Shown piece after piece: positions 1 through 8,097 of a DNA stretch of 64,000 nt. Position numbers and translations under genes: made by a program. The stretch lies in contig CAWJDO010000002.1 of the NCBI GenBank assembly GCA_963841635.1, positions 2,666,001-2,730,000 on the forward strand, in the 5' to 3' direction. Within the stretch, counting starts at the first letter, position 1. Each line of letters begins with the position of its first letter. Source of the stretch: DASWZN01 sp963841635 (lineage in GTDB: Bacteria > Acidobacteriota > Terriglobia > Bryobacterales > Bryobacteraceae). The notes beneath the pieces are model-generated. The model was not told where the DNA came from and did not search any database. It saw only the letters and a list, made by a program, of their open reading frames with translations.

Positions 1-17
1 GCGGGCCTAAGCTTGGC

Positions 18-641
18 CTAAGCCGCCATATCGACAACTTCGAAGCGGAAACGCTCCGGAGGTAGGGATGCCACCGGATTCGGGCTCAGGCTGGCCCACT
101 TCTGGAACGCGGTCGAGGCGACCGTGGTTTGCAGAAGGAACAGGAACTGATTCGAGAAAAACGAAATCGGCGGAGGCTGCCGGAAGGTCAGCCGCAGGCC
201 TACGGCCCTCTCGACGTCCACCCCGCTATCCGCGGCGGACTTGTCCTCGAGCAGCGTCACGAAGCTGCTGCGGCCGGCATGCGGCCACAGGTCCGGATGC
301 AGCAGGGCGCGCAATTCCGGCCGCCCGTCGAAGGTGATCTCGCACTGCCGGATCCACTCCAGAATCGAATCGCCCCACTTCCAATGAGTCACCAGCCGCT
401 TGTATTCTTCGACCAGTTGAACCGCCAGGTCCATCCTGCGCAGCTCGATCTCCCGGTCGATTGCGGGATCCTCGGTGCCCGGCGGCACCACCATGTCGTC
501 CGACTCAACGATGGAGGTGGCCAGATTGAAAACCCGGTCCAGACGGCCCAGCCCGGGAGTGGTGCGCAGAAGCAGCGGCGGAAGCTCGTGCGTCCTGTCC
601 CCGCGGATCTCGACGTATTGGCGGCCGCCGACGATATCCAT
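18..641 (-). CDS. Hypothetical protein
   Basis: A 207-residue soluble protein that I do not recognise. It has no signal peptide or membrane segment. The N-terminal half is rich in charged residues and contains two aromatic or acidic stretches (around residues 85-105, with HWKWGDSILEWIRQCE), and the C-terminus is more hydrophobic (FFSNQFLFLLQ). Codon use is GC3-rich as in the neighbours and the reading frame is open throughout, which supports a real gene. Its stop lies at the window edge, so downstream context is missing. Upstream is a 180-base gap before the convergently unrelated response regulator gene. Confidence 0.6.
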   Translation of the reverse strand: MDIVGGRQYVEIRGDRTHELPPLLLRTTPGLGRLDRVFNLATSIVESDDMVVPPGTEDPAIDREIELRRMDLAVQLVEEYKRLVTHWKWGDSILEWIRQCEITFDGRPELRALLHPDLWPHAGRSSFVTLLEDKSAADSGVDVERAVGLRLTFRQPPPISFFSNQFLFLLQTTVASTAFQKWASLSPNPVASLPPERFRFEVVDMAA

Positions 642-821
642 ACGCCTCTCTACTCATATCGACGCGCCGGGGAGAAGAAAGGGTGCAAAACGAACGCCGT
701 GGGCGCGCGGCACTCGGGCATCGGTGGGGCAGCGCTGGCTGCGGCGACCGGCGCCCGCGGAAGGCGGCACTCGGGCACACTGCACGCCCGCCCTGGCGAC
801 CGACGCCGGACGCCGTCCCGC
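642..821. other. Intergenic gap with a short direct repeat
   Basis: No gene is visible. The stretch carries two copies of CGGCACTCGGGCA (710-722 and 765-777) separated by a GC-rich spacer. No promoter of consensus quality was seen for the gene at 18-641. Confidence 0.4.
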
Positions 822-1556
822 TCAGATTTCGATGTCGCTGTGGAAGCCCTTGTGGATCGCGTACAGCGCCAGCTCCAGGCGGTCCGACACCCCGAGCTTG
901 TCAAAGATGTTGTGGAGGTGGTTCTTCACCGTCTGCTCGCTGATGAAGATCTTCTCCGCGATCTCTTTGTTCTTAAAGCCCTGCGCCACCAGCGCCACGA
1001 TCTCGCGCTCGCGCTGGCTGAGCGGGCTCCGCTCACGGCCCTTGCGGTCGGTCGTGTTGATCCGTCCCGGCGAAGCGAACTGCCGCATCACCGCGGCCGT
1101 GGTGTGCGAATCCAGCCAGATCTCGCCCGAGTTGACCTTGCGGATGCTCTTGTACAGGAGTTCCGTCGCCGTCTGCTTCAGCACGATCCCCGAGCAGCCC
1201 AGCTTCATCGCCTGCACGAACTCGTTCTTGTCCTCCGAGGCCGTCAGGATGATGATCTTCGTCCTGCATCCCGAGGTCTTCAGGTTCTGCAGGACCGTCA
1301 ACCCGTCCATGCCGGGCATGCGCAGGTCGAGCAGGAGAACGTCCGGCTCTCCCTGCCGCACAATCTCCAGCACTTCGTTCCCGTCCCGGGCTTCGCCAAC
1401 TACGTCGAAGTCGTCCTCGAGGCTAAGCAGCTTGCGAAGGCCGTCCCGGAAAATAGGGTGATCGTCCGCAATAACGATGCGGATTGTCCCAGCGCGTTGT
1501 GTGGTAGCACTAGTACGTTGGGCCTCGTACTGCACGGTTGTGGGTTCGTCAGGCAT
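822..1556 (-). CDS. NarL/FixJ-type response regulator
   Basis: A two-component response regulator of 244 residues. The receiver domain spans about residues 25-145: the acidic pair lies in IRIVIADDHP, the phospho-acceptor Asp in DVLLLDLRMPGMDG, the switch Thr in IIILTAS, and the conserved Lys in GIVLKQ. The LuxR-type helix-turn-helix is at about 178-240 (LSQREREIVALVAQGFKNKEIAEKIF, written here only as family-typical LSQRE...KNKEIA). It should bind DNA after phosphorylation, but no sensor kinase gene is next to it, so the signal and targets are unknown. A good promoter (1570-1599) puts the transcript start about 7 nt before this ATG. An unusually long, unstructured N-terminal tail (about 24 residues) precedes the receiver. 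Confidence 0.93.
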   Translation of the reverse strand: MPDEPTTVQYEAQRTSATTQRAGTIRIVIADDHPIFRDGLRKLLSLEDDFDVVGEARDGNEVLEIVRQGEPDVLLLDLRMPGMDGLTVLQNLKTSGCRTKIIILTASEDKNEFVQAMKLGCSGIVLKQTATELLYKSIRKVNSGEIWLDSHTTAAVMRQFASPGRINTTDRKGRERSPLSQREREIVALVAQGFKNKEIAEKIFISEQTVKNHLHNIFDKLGVSDRLELALYAIHKGFHSDIEI

Positions 1557-1569
1557 GTGAATCGACCCG

Positions 1570-1599
1570 ATTTTAGTTCCCTTCCTAGTACTACGTCAA
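1570..1599 (-). promoter_or_regulatory. Promoter of the response regulator gene
   Basis: Reading on the minus strand: -35 TTGACG (1599-1594), an 18-base spacer, and -10 TAAAAT (1575-1570). The expected start site is near 1563, only about 7 nt before the ATG at 1556, and no Shine-Dalgarno motif fits in that space. Confidence 0.55.
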
Positions 1600-1805
1600 T
1601 CCAAGTCATGATTAAAGTTCTTTAATTATATGTTTTTACCCCTATCTGCGGGTAAAGTCCGCGTTGTTGTGACCCCGGGGGACTATTCTGCGTCAAGTAC
1701 GAAAGTCTCAGCCCGTCCCAGTGCCCTCCGGTAGTCGTGGTAGGGTGAGGACCGAAGTTCCACCCCCGCCGCTCCGATTTCGGCCGCCGCGGCACGTGCT
1801 TCCCC

Positions 1806-1846
1806 TTGACTATCGACAGGAAGGGCCGTATATTTCCCATCGATAG
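1806..1846 (+). promoter_or_regulatory. PadR gene promoter with flanking inverted repeat
   Basis: -35 TTGACT (1806-1811), 17-base spacer, -10 TATATT (1829-1834): a near-consensus promoter. A perfect 7-bp inverted repeat, CTATCGA (1810-1816) and TCGATAG (1840-1846), overlaps the -35 element on one side and the expected start site on the other, as an autoregulatory operator would. The PadR ATG is at 1850, so the transcript would have a leader of only about 9 nt or less. Confidence 0.6.
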
Positions 1847-1849
1847 ACT

Positions 1850-2188
1850 ATGGGGAACGCCAATCGCGCCACCGAGCTCCTTCCCGGCACTCTTGACATG
1901 CTTGTCCTTAAAACCTTGCGCCGGAGCCCCACCCACGGCTACGGTATCGCGCAACATATCCAGCAGGCATCCGAAGGAGTCCTGCGCGTCGGGGAGGGTT
2001 CGCTCTACCCCGCCTTGCAGCGCCTCCTGGCGGCGGGGTGGCTCGCCGCGGACTGGGGCGTTTCCGAGCACAATCGCCGCGCAAGGTACTACAAGCTCAC
2101 CCCAGCCGGCCGCAAGCATCTCGGAGCTGAGATGGAGAATTTCGGCCGCACCATCGGAGCCATAGCCCGCGTCATGCAGGCCGACTAG
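1850..2188 (+). CDS. PadR-family transcriptional regulator
   Basis: A 112-residue winged-helix repressor. The PadR signature is clear: LLPGTLDMLVLKTL (residues 10-23), HGYGIAQHI (29-37), VGEGSLYPALQRLLAAGWL (48-66, the recognition helix and wing) and RARYYKLTPAGRK (77-89). Its compact length fits the PadR-s1 subgroup, which in acidobacteria usually sits beside large ABC permease genes; no such permease is here, so this one is an orphan. The inverted repeat over its own promoter suggests autoregulation. The galactosidase gene follows 43 bases downstream on the same strand and could be co-transcribed, but a regulatory link between them is only a guess. Confidence 0.9.
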   Translation: MGNANRATELLPGTLDMLVLKTLRRSPTHGYGIAQHIQQASEGVLRVGEGSLYPALQRLLAAGWLAADWGVSEHNRRARYYKLTPAGRKHLGAEMENFGRTIGAIARVMQAD

Positions 2189-2231
2189 AGGCCGCCTCTC
2201 CCCAGCCCCCTGTTGTATCCTGTAACCGATC

Positions 2232-3416
2232 ATGACCCTCCAACTCGCAATCCGCCGCGCCGCATCTCTGACGATGCTGGCCGGATCTCTGCTGTTGGCC
2301 GCTCCTCCCACTCCCAACGGCCTCGCCCCGACCCCGCCCATGGGCTGGAACAGCTGGAACAAGTTCGCCTGCAACGTGAGCGAAGACCTCATCAAGCGCG
2401 CCGCCGACGCCATGGTGAAGACCGGAATGAAGGACGCCGGCTACGAGTACATCGTCATCGACGACTGCTGGCAGGTCTCGCGCGACGCCCAGGGCAATAT
2501 CGTCCCGGACGCCAAACGCTTCCCCGGCGGCATCAAGGCGCTGGCAGACTACGTCCACTCGCAGGGCCTGAAGTTCGGCATCTACTCCGACGCCGGGACC
2601 CAGACCTGCCAGCACCGTCCCGGCACCCGTGGCTACGAGTATCAGGATGCCCGCCAATACGCCGCCTGGGGCGTGGACTACCTGAAGTTCGATTGGTGCA
2701 GCCACAGCACGCAGGACGCTCCGTCATCCTACGAGCTGATGGCCGATGCGCTGAAGGCATCGGGCCGCCCCATCGTGTTCAGCCTCTGCGAGTGGGGCAG
2801 CACCAAGCCCTGGCTCTGGGCCGGCGAAGTCGGGAACCTGTGGCGCACCACCGGCGACATCCAGGACATTTGGGCAGGCAAGGGCAAGGAGTACGGTCTG
2901 GGCGTGATGGATATCGTAGACCTCCAGGTCACCCTCGGGACCTACGCAGGCCCCGGCCACTGGAACGATCCCGACATGCTCGAGGTCGGCAACGGCGGGT
3001 TGACCGAAACCGAGAACCGGTCGCACTTCAGCCTGTGGGCCATCCTCGCGGCGCCTCTCATGGCCGGCAATGATCTGGACGCGATGACGCCGACGATCCA
3101 TGACATCCTGACCAACAAAGAGGTCATCGCGGTGGATCAGGACGCGCTCGGCCTCGAAGGACGCCGCGTGCGCCACGGCGACGACGGGGACGTCTGGGTC
3201 AAACAGCTCCAGGACGGCAGCCGCGCGGTGGTGCTTCTGAACCGTGGAACCGCCGACCAGCCGATCACCGTCACCTGGGAAGAGCTGGGCTACCCCGCCC
3301 ATGTGGAAGCCGCGGTCCGCGACCTCTGGGCCCACAAAGATCTAGGGAAATTCACCGCGCAGTTCTCCGCACCCGTCGCCTCCCACGGAGTGGTGATGGT
3401 AACCGTCAAGCCCTAG
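2232..3416 (+). CDS. Secreted alpha-galactosidase, GH27
   Basis: Glycoside hydrolase family 27, 394 residues, hydrolysing terminal alpha-galactosyl residues outside the cytoplasm. An N-terminal hydrophobic segment (about 8-25) looks like a signal peptide. The catalytic barrel starts at PPMGWNSWN (about 35-43); the substrate-binding YIVIDDCWQ is at 74-82, the nucleophile Asp is in YLKFDWC (about 153-159) and the acid/base Asp in HWNDPDML. A beta-sandwich C-terminal domain (about 300-394) follows, as in plant and fungal enzymes. The stop codon TAG lies at the junction with the IS1634-like element; depending on which target duplication is right, the ancestral protein either ended here or ran about nine residues further (see findings). 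Confidence 0.93.
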   Translation: MTLQLAIRRAASLTMLAGSLLLAAPPTPNGLAPTPPMGWNSWNKFACNVSEDLIKRAADAMVKTGMKDAGYEYIVIDDCWQVSRDAQGNIVPDAKRFPGGIKALADYVHSQGLKFGIYSDAGTQTCQHRPGTRGYEYQDARQYAAWGVDYLKFDWCSHSTQDAPSSYELMADALKASGRPIVFSLCEWGSTKPWLWAGEVGNLWRTTGDIQDIWAGKGKEYGLGVMDIVDLQVTLGTYAGPGHWNDPDMLEVGNGGLTETENRSHFSLWAILAAPLMAGNDLDAMTPTIHDILTNKEVIAVDQDALGLEGRRVRHGDDGDVWVKQLQDGSRAVVLLNRGTADQPITVTWEELGYPAHVEAAVRDLWAHKDLGKFTAQFSAPVASHGVVMVTVKP

Positions 3417-5440
3417 CCCGACTTTCGCAGTTGGGGGCCCGAGCGACACCTAAGCCATTAAGAATCAGTGCAGGCGATCAAAAGGTCTTCACCACAAACC
3501 CGGGCTATCGACCAGCCTCGGCGACCGCTCGGAGGGCGGGTTCCGCGGTGATCCGCGGAGGTGGTTGCGCGGGCAGCTCGAGCTTGAGCTTGTCGAGGAC
3601 CAACTGGGCATCTCTCTCCGGCTGCGTGTAGCGGGGGAGAATCAGCCAGCGTCCGTCGACGGTGGGAATGTACACGTCGATCATCTGAATGTTCGCCAGC
3701 GCGCCCATCACGGCCGCTGGCGTCAGCCCCGGCGCGTGAATCATGAGCCGGTTCTTCAACGTCACTTGAAGACAGTAGGCCAGGAAGGCGACCAAGATGT
3801 GAGCGTCGGCGCGATGCTCCAGTTGATGCCGGATGGGCCGAATCCCGAGCTCGCTTTTCAGGCTTCGAAAAACGGATTCGATCTGGGTCAGTTGCACGTA
3901 GCGCGACCACAACACCGTGGGGTCGCCGCCGGCCAGGTTGGAGCGCAGTAAGTAGTGTCCGTCGCGCAACTCCGCCTCTTTGAGCTTGACCTTGTCCACG
4001 TGGAATCGAAAGGTCTCCCGCGTCACCGGCTGCCGGGACTCCGGCAGTTGGATCTTCACGAAGCCGAAGGCGCGGCCCGCCTCGGTCTTGGCGGCGCCGA
4101 TCCGCAGCAACAACTGATCGCGCGCCGGCAGGCTGCGCCGCATGGCGCGAAGTTTTCGCAGCAGCCGCGCCAGCCTCTTGCGCCGCATGGCGACCTCTTT
4201 GGCCTGGCGGCCCTCGCTCTTGGCCAGCACGTAAAGCTCGCCGTCCTGCTCGAACAGTTTCACCTCGACCGAGTCGCGAACCTTCTGCCAGGGCAAATCC
4301 AGCCACTTCTTCTCGTGCTGCTTGATCTTGCTCTTGGACGTTCCCACCAGGTAGTAGACCGTGCGCGCCGGGTCGCGCATCTCGGCCAGAATCGCCTCGG
4401 TCGGGATGCCCCGGTCCATGACCCACATCCGCTTCGCCTTCCCGTAGGTCTTCTCGATTTTGTCGAGGAACCCTCGCAGTGTGGTGCAGTCGGTGGTGTT
4501 GCCGTCCATCACTTCGTAGGCCAGTGGGAAGCCGTCGGTGGTCACCACCAGCGCCACCACTACCTGCAAGCAATCCGGCCGGCCGTCGCGGCTGTAGCCG
4601 CGCTTAGCCTTGGGGTTCTCTTCCATGGCGCCTTCGAAATACGTGCTCGTCAAATCGTAGAGCAGCACTTCGAAGTCGGCTTGAAACAGGTCCGCCCACT
4701 TTTGTCTCAACCACACGAACAGATCCTGCTTGTGCTCCAGCACCCGGTCCAGACAACGATACAGCCGGTCCTTTTCGGCGGCCGCATAGTCGACGTTCAG
4801 TAACTCGTCCATGGCGGTGGAAAGAAACCACTGCCGATGCACACGCCACTCGCTGGCCGGATCGAGCAGATGGTTCACCACCAGCAGTTCCAGCACCTTC
4901 TCCCATCTCACGGCCTCGCGGCCGTCCGGCAAGCGCCGCTGCCAAAACTCGTCGAGTCCCAGTTGACGCCAGATTTCGCAAGCCAGCCAGCAGTTGCCGA
5001 ACAGGCGCGGCCGCCGCAGTTCCAGTCCGCTCAGCCTCACCTGCAGGCTGTCGACGGCATCTTCGGGAATCTCGCGATCGTCGGGGAACAGGCTGAGGTT
5101 GCGAGAACGCTGCTGCTGCTCGTCGAAGACCTCGAGGGTCTTGCGCCAGGCGGCTTGCTGAGAGTCGTTCACTTCACCCAGGTAGAGGACCGTGCGTTGC
5201 GCCGTCTTGCCCGAAGACAGTCGCCGGTTTTCCACCACGCTAAAGTAGCGGTGATCCTTGCCGTCCTTCCTGCGGTTGGTGCGGCGCAAGAACATGGAAG
5301 CAGCAGAATGCCAGAAAAAGGTCCGAAGTGGAAGAGGGTAGGTCTTCACCACAGCGGTTTTGAGATTCTCGGATTGCAGGCAAAAGGCTTAGGGCCGGCT
5401 GAACCGGAAAAACGGGCCTGAACTGCGAAAGTCGGGCTAG
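3414..5440. mobile_element. IS1634-like insertion sequence (about 2.03 kb)
   Basis: The ends are perfect 19-bp inverted repeats: TAGCCCGACTTTCGCAGTT at 3414-3432 and its reverse complement at 5421-5439, with weaker matching beyond (GGGGGCCCG against CAGGCCCG). One transposase gene fills the inside on the minus strand. If the second IS (5441-6901 plus one CTAG copy) is removed, the right flank reads GCCC, matching GCCC just before the left end, so a 4-bp target duplication is possible. CTAG is an equally good choice if the element starts at CCCGAC. A 14-bp direct repeat AGGTCTTCACCACA also lies just inside both ends (3483-3496, 5340-5353). Confidence 0.88.
3505..5295 (-). CDS. IS1634-family transposase
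   Basis: DDE transposase of about 596 residues from the Met of MFLRRTNRRKDGKDHRYF, which matches the usual N-terminus of this family. An upstream GTG (5352) would add 19 residues that look unrelated, so I prefer 5295, although no strong ribosome site decides it. The catalytic region includes LLYDLTSTYFEG (first Asp), VVALVVTTDGFPLAYEVMDGNT, the MWVMDRGIP block (second Asp) and the C-terminal region FRSLKSELGIRPIRHQ with the catalytic Glu, followed by a histidine-rich accessory-helix stretch typical of IS4-superfamily enzymes. The frame is intact from end to end, so the element may be active. Confidence 0.92.
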   Translation of the reverse strand: MFLRRTNRRKDGKDHRYFSVVENRRLSSGKTAQRTVLYLGEVNDSQQAAWRKTLEVFDEQQQRSRNLSLFPDDREIPEDAVDSLQVRLSGLELRRPRLFGNCWLACEIWRQLGLDEFWQRRLPDGREAVRWEKVLELLVVNHLLDPASEWRVHRQWFLSTAMDELLNVDYAAAEKDRLYRCLDRVLEHKQDLFVWLRQKWADLFQADFEVLLYDLTSTYFEGAMEENPKAKRGYSRDGRPDCLQVVVALVVTTDGFPLAYEVMDGNTTDCTTLRGFLDKIEKTYGKAKRMWVMDRGIPTEAILAEMRDPARTVYYLVGTSKSKIKQHEKKWLDLPWQKVRDSVEVKLFEQDGELYVLAKSEGRQAKEVAMRRKRLARLLRKLRAMRRSLPARDQLLLRIGAAKTEAGRAFGFVKIQLPESRQPVTRETFRFHVDKVKLKEAELRDGHYLLRSNLAGGDPTVLWSRYVQLTQIESVFRSLKSELGIRPIRHQLEHRADAHILVAFLAYCLQVTLKNRLMIHAPGLTPAAVMGALANIQMIDVYIPTVDGRWLILPRYTQPERDAQLVLDKLKLELPAQPPPRITAEPALRAVAEAGR

Positions 5441-6901
5441 CCCCAATACTGTTCACTTAACAATCCGGATCCGCTTGGAAAAGTCGATGCGGCGAGTGCG
5501 CTGCCGTTTGCGCGGCCGCAGATTGTAGTTGCTCATCTTGCGTTTCACTCCGCGGAAGTTGACGCGGTTCCTGCTGGAGACTACGCGCTCCTGGAGGATC
5601 TCCCGCAGGATCGCCTCATGCAGGGCCTTCCTCTGCCGAGGGGGGAATAGCGGCGTAGCGGGCCATGCGCCGCTGGACCACGCGCACCGCATGCAGGAAG
5701 GAGAGCCGGTCGGGATCTTCATCGGCTTCGAGGGCGGCTTCGTGCATCAGCCCGCGGATGGCATAGTGGGCCATGAGCAAGCCGTAGAACTCCTGGCGGA
5801 CCAGTTCCGGGGTCTTGCTGCGCAGGACGATCTGCGCGCCGCGCAGATGAGTCTTCAACTCATCCAACGCGGCCTCGATCTCCCAGCGCTCGTGATACAG
5901 CGCCGCCAGTTCTCTGGCGGGCGCGGCCAAGGGGTCCAGGATGGTGGTGATCAGCCGGTAGATCGGCTCGGCACCCGGCACGTCTTTCAAACGGTATTCG
6001 ATGACGCGCACCACCATGGCTTTGCGGTGGCGGCGGCGATCCGACGTGGAAGCATACGTGCGGCTCATGTAGGAGCCGTCCGACAGTCGGCGGTCCACTT
6101 CCAGCCGGACATTCTTGCGCACGCGCCAGAGCAGGTCCGCCCCGGTTTTCGCGGCTGCCTGCCAGAGTTGGTAGCTGGGGAAGAAACGGTCTGCCAGGCA
6201 CAGCATGCCGTTCTGGAGTGCGGGGACAACCTCCCGGGCAAGCGTGATCTCGTCGGTTGCATAAGCGGCCATCCGTGCATTCCACAGAACGTGTGTCCCG
6301 TTCTCCAGCAACGCGACAAAGCGGATTTTGGGAAACGCGCTGGAACCACGACTGGCGCCCGGCCGCCCGAACGCCTCTTCGTTTTCGGCGGTATCGGCGG
6401 TGTCCAGGGTACTGCCGTCCAGACTAATCAGCCGCCACTGGCGGTACCAGGCTCCCCGGGTGCGCTTTTCGGCAATGGGAGAAACCACCATCTGATAGAG
6501 TCTCTTCAGCGGTTCCGGTCCCAGTCGGCTTCGCGCCTGGGAAATGCCCGACTTGCCGGCCACCTTCACATCTGCCGATGGGTCCATCAACCACTGAACT
6601 CCTTCCAGCAGACAGCGCAGAACCTCGCGATAGGACGCCCGCATATACAGCGCCAGGGCAATGACGTAGTAGACGACCACGTGGGCAGGCAAATCACGCT
6701 CGCGCACGCTGGCGCGTCTGGTCTGTATCAGCACCTCGCGCACCTTCTCGAGGGGGAAGAACTTCGCGATTACGCCGAGGCTGATGTAGTCTGTGATGCG
6801 GCTCCCGGCGGGCAACGATGCGACGGTACGGGCCATTCTGGGGGGCCTCCCGCCCCAAACAGAATAGCACACAAATGTTTGTTAAGTGAACAGTATTGGG
6901 G
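5441..6901. mobile_element. IS4-like insertion sequence (1461 bp), nested
   Basis: Perfect 22-bp terminal inverted repeats begin CCCCAATACTGTTCACTTAA at 5441 and end with the complement at 6901. The flanks are CTAG at 5437-5440 and CTAG at 6902-6905, a 4-bp target duplication. Because CTAG is its own complement, the inverted symmetry runs on into the flanks. The element sits exactly at the right end of the IS1634-like element, so it inserted later. Its transposase stop codon lies inside the left terminal repeat. Confidence 0.93.
5453..6836 (-). pseudogene. IS4-family transposase, one frameshift
   Basis: Two overlapping frames make one IS4-type transposase. The first frame gives the N-terminal IS4 domain (SLPAGSRITDYISLGVIAKF) and most of the DDE core: LISLDGSTLDTADT (first Asp), MLCLADRFFPSYQLW (second Asp), and LYHERWEIEAALDELKTHLRG (the Y(2)R(3)E(6)K block with the Glu). 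At 5640-5646, in a run of six C on the coding strand, the frame is lost; the other frame continues with FPPRQRKALHEAI to the stop at 5453. Removing one base restores about 470 residues. Start at ATG 6836 is preferred over GTG 6872 because GGGAGG lies 9 nt upstream. It may be dead, or the base may be a sequence error. Confidence 0.85.
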
Positions 6902-6940
6902 CTAGCCCTTCTGTCTTCAGCCTAATGCCGCACAGTAACC

Positions 6941-7053
6941 GTGGGGCAGGACTCCAGTCCTGCAGCGGGTCTCCAGACCCGCCTCCGTCGAACTTCCTGC
7001 AACGAAGGAAGCCGGACGTGGACGTCCGGCGCAGCTCTGGAGAGCCGCCCCAC
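6941..7053. repeat. Palindromic intergenic repeat, long form
   Basis: A 113-bp unit made of successive hairpins: CAGGACTCCAGTCCTG, GCGGGTCTCCAGACCCGC and CCGGACGTGGACGTCCGG, framed by GTGGGGC and GCCCCAC. It is over 90 percent identical by eye to 61124-61234, and its first half is the reverse complement type of 32148-32190 and 56984-57026. It lies between convergent genes (the galactosidase side and hom), where it could act as a two-way terminator. Confidence 0.85.
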
Positions 7054-7125
7054 CCCGGCTGTCCGGCAAACCATTCGGCATTGGGCTCTCAGCCTGCCGC
7101 GCCGAGACTCGTCTCGGCGCTTGCC

Positions 7126-8088
7126 TCAAGCCTGTCTAGCCACGTCCACCAAGTCGCTGAACAACCCGTAAGCCGTCTGCTCCACGGTAGGCCGGATCGA
7201 AACCGTCCCCACCGTCCCCATCAAATCCGTCTCCAGCAGGATCAAGTTCGAGGTCCCCGCCACCGCCGCCAGCAGATCGGTCTTGTCGAGCACCTCCGCC
7301 CGCACCCGCAGCCGTATCCCATCCCGTGTGCGCCTGGCCCTGCTGACGATCCGCACCGTCTTCCCTCGGGCGTCGAGCTCCTGCACGCGCGCCGGAGTGA
7401 GCCGTCCCACGCCCCGCGGACTGATCGTCTGCGGTGTTGTCCGCGCGTCCATCAGGACGTTCGCCAGCGCCGCGGTCTTGGCCGCCGAATCCCACCCATC
7501 CAGATCGTAGGACGGGTCCGTCTCGGTGACCCCCAGCCGCCGCGCCACCTCGATCCCCTCTTCCATTGACATGCCCTCGCCCAGAGCCTCCACCACGATC
7601 TTGCTGGTGGAGTTCAGCACCCCCGTGAACCCCAGCACCTGGACTCCCGGCAGATGGTCGCGAACCATGCTGAAAACCGGCGCGCCGTCCATCACCGTCG
7701 ATTCGAACCGGAAGTGCACCCCGGCCGAGCGCGCCTCCTCCACCAGTTCGGCGTAGGCGTGCGCCAGCGGACCTTTGTTGGCCGTGACCACGTGCATGTG
7801 CCGCGCGAACGCGGCCCGTATGTGTGCAATCGCCGGCTCGCCCGTCAGCGGGTTCAGCGGCGTAACCTCGATGGCGACCTCCGCCTTCGCGGCATCGAGG
7901 AAGCTTTCGATCGACGCCGTCGCCGGCCCGAAACGCGGCTCCGACGGGAGGCCCTTGGCGTTCAGCGCGGTCCCGTGCCGCGCCGTGTGAATCCCGACGA
8001 TCCGAAACGGGAACGAAGCTCGCTTCTTCTCGAGCAGCCGCGCAAACGCACGCCCCACGTTGCCGAATCCGATCAGCGCCAGGTCCAT
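7126..8088 (-). CDS. hom: Homoserine dehydrogenase
   Basis: NAD(P)H-dependent reduction of aspartate semialdehyde to homoserine, the branch to Met and Thr. It has 320 residues. The Rossmann loop IGFGNVGRAF is at 6-15; VVTANKGPLAH (about 99-109) carries the conserved Lys; the catalytic region is around GFTGVLNSTSKIVVEAL and TETDPSYDLDGWDSAAKTAALAN, with the Glu-Asp and Asp-Lys residues that bind and protonate the substrate. The C-terminal ACT regulatory domain of the longer forms is absent, so feedback control at the protein level is not expected by that route. It follows the second DUF4139 gene by 9 bases and is probably the last gene of that operon. MetX and MetW, which use its product, are encoded at 52.5-54.2 kb. 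Confidence 0.92.
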   Translation of the reverse strand: MDLALIGFGNVGRAFARLLEKKRASFPFRIVGIHTARHGTALNAKGLPSEPRFGPATASIESFLDAAKAEVAIEVTPLNPLTGEPAIAHIRAAFARHMHVVTANKGPLAHAYAELVEEARSAGVHFRFESTVMDGAPVFSMVRDHLPGVQVLGFTGVLNSTSKIVVEALGEGMSMEEGIEVARRLGVTETDPSYDLDGWDSAAKTAALANVLMDARTTPQTISPRGVGRLTPARVQELDARGKTVRIVSRARRTRDGIRLRVRAEVLDKTDLLAAVAGTSNLILLETDLMGTVGTVSIRPTVEQTAYGLFSDLVDVARQA

Positions 8089-8097
8089 CGCTTTAGT

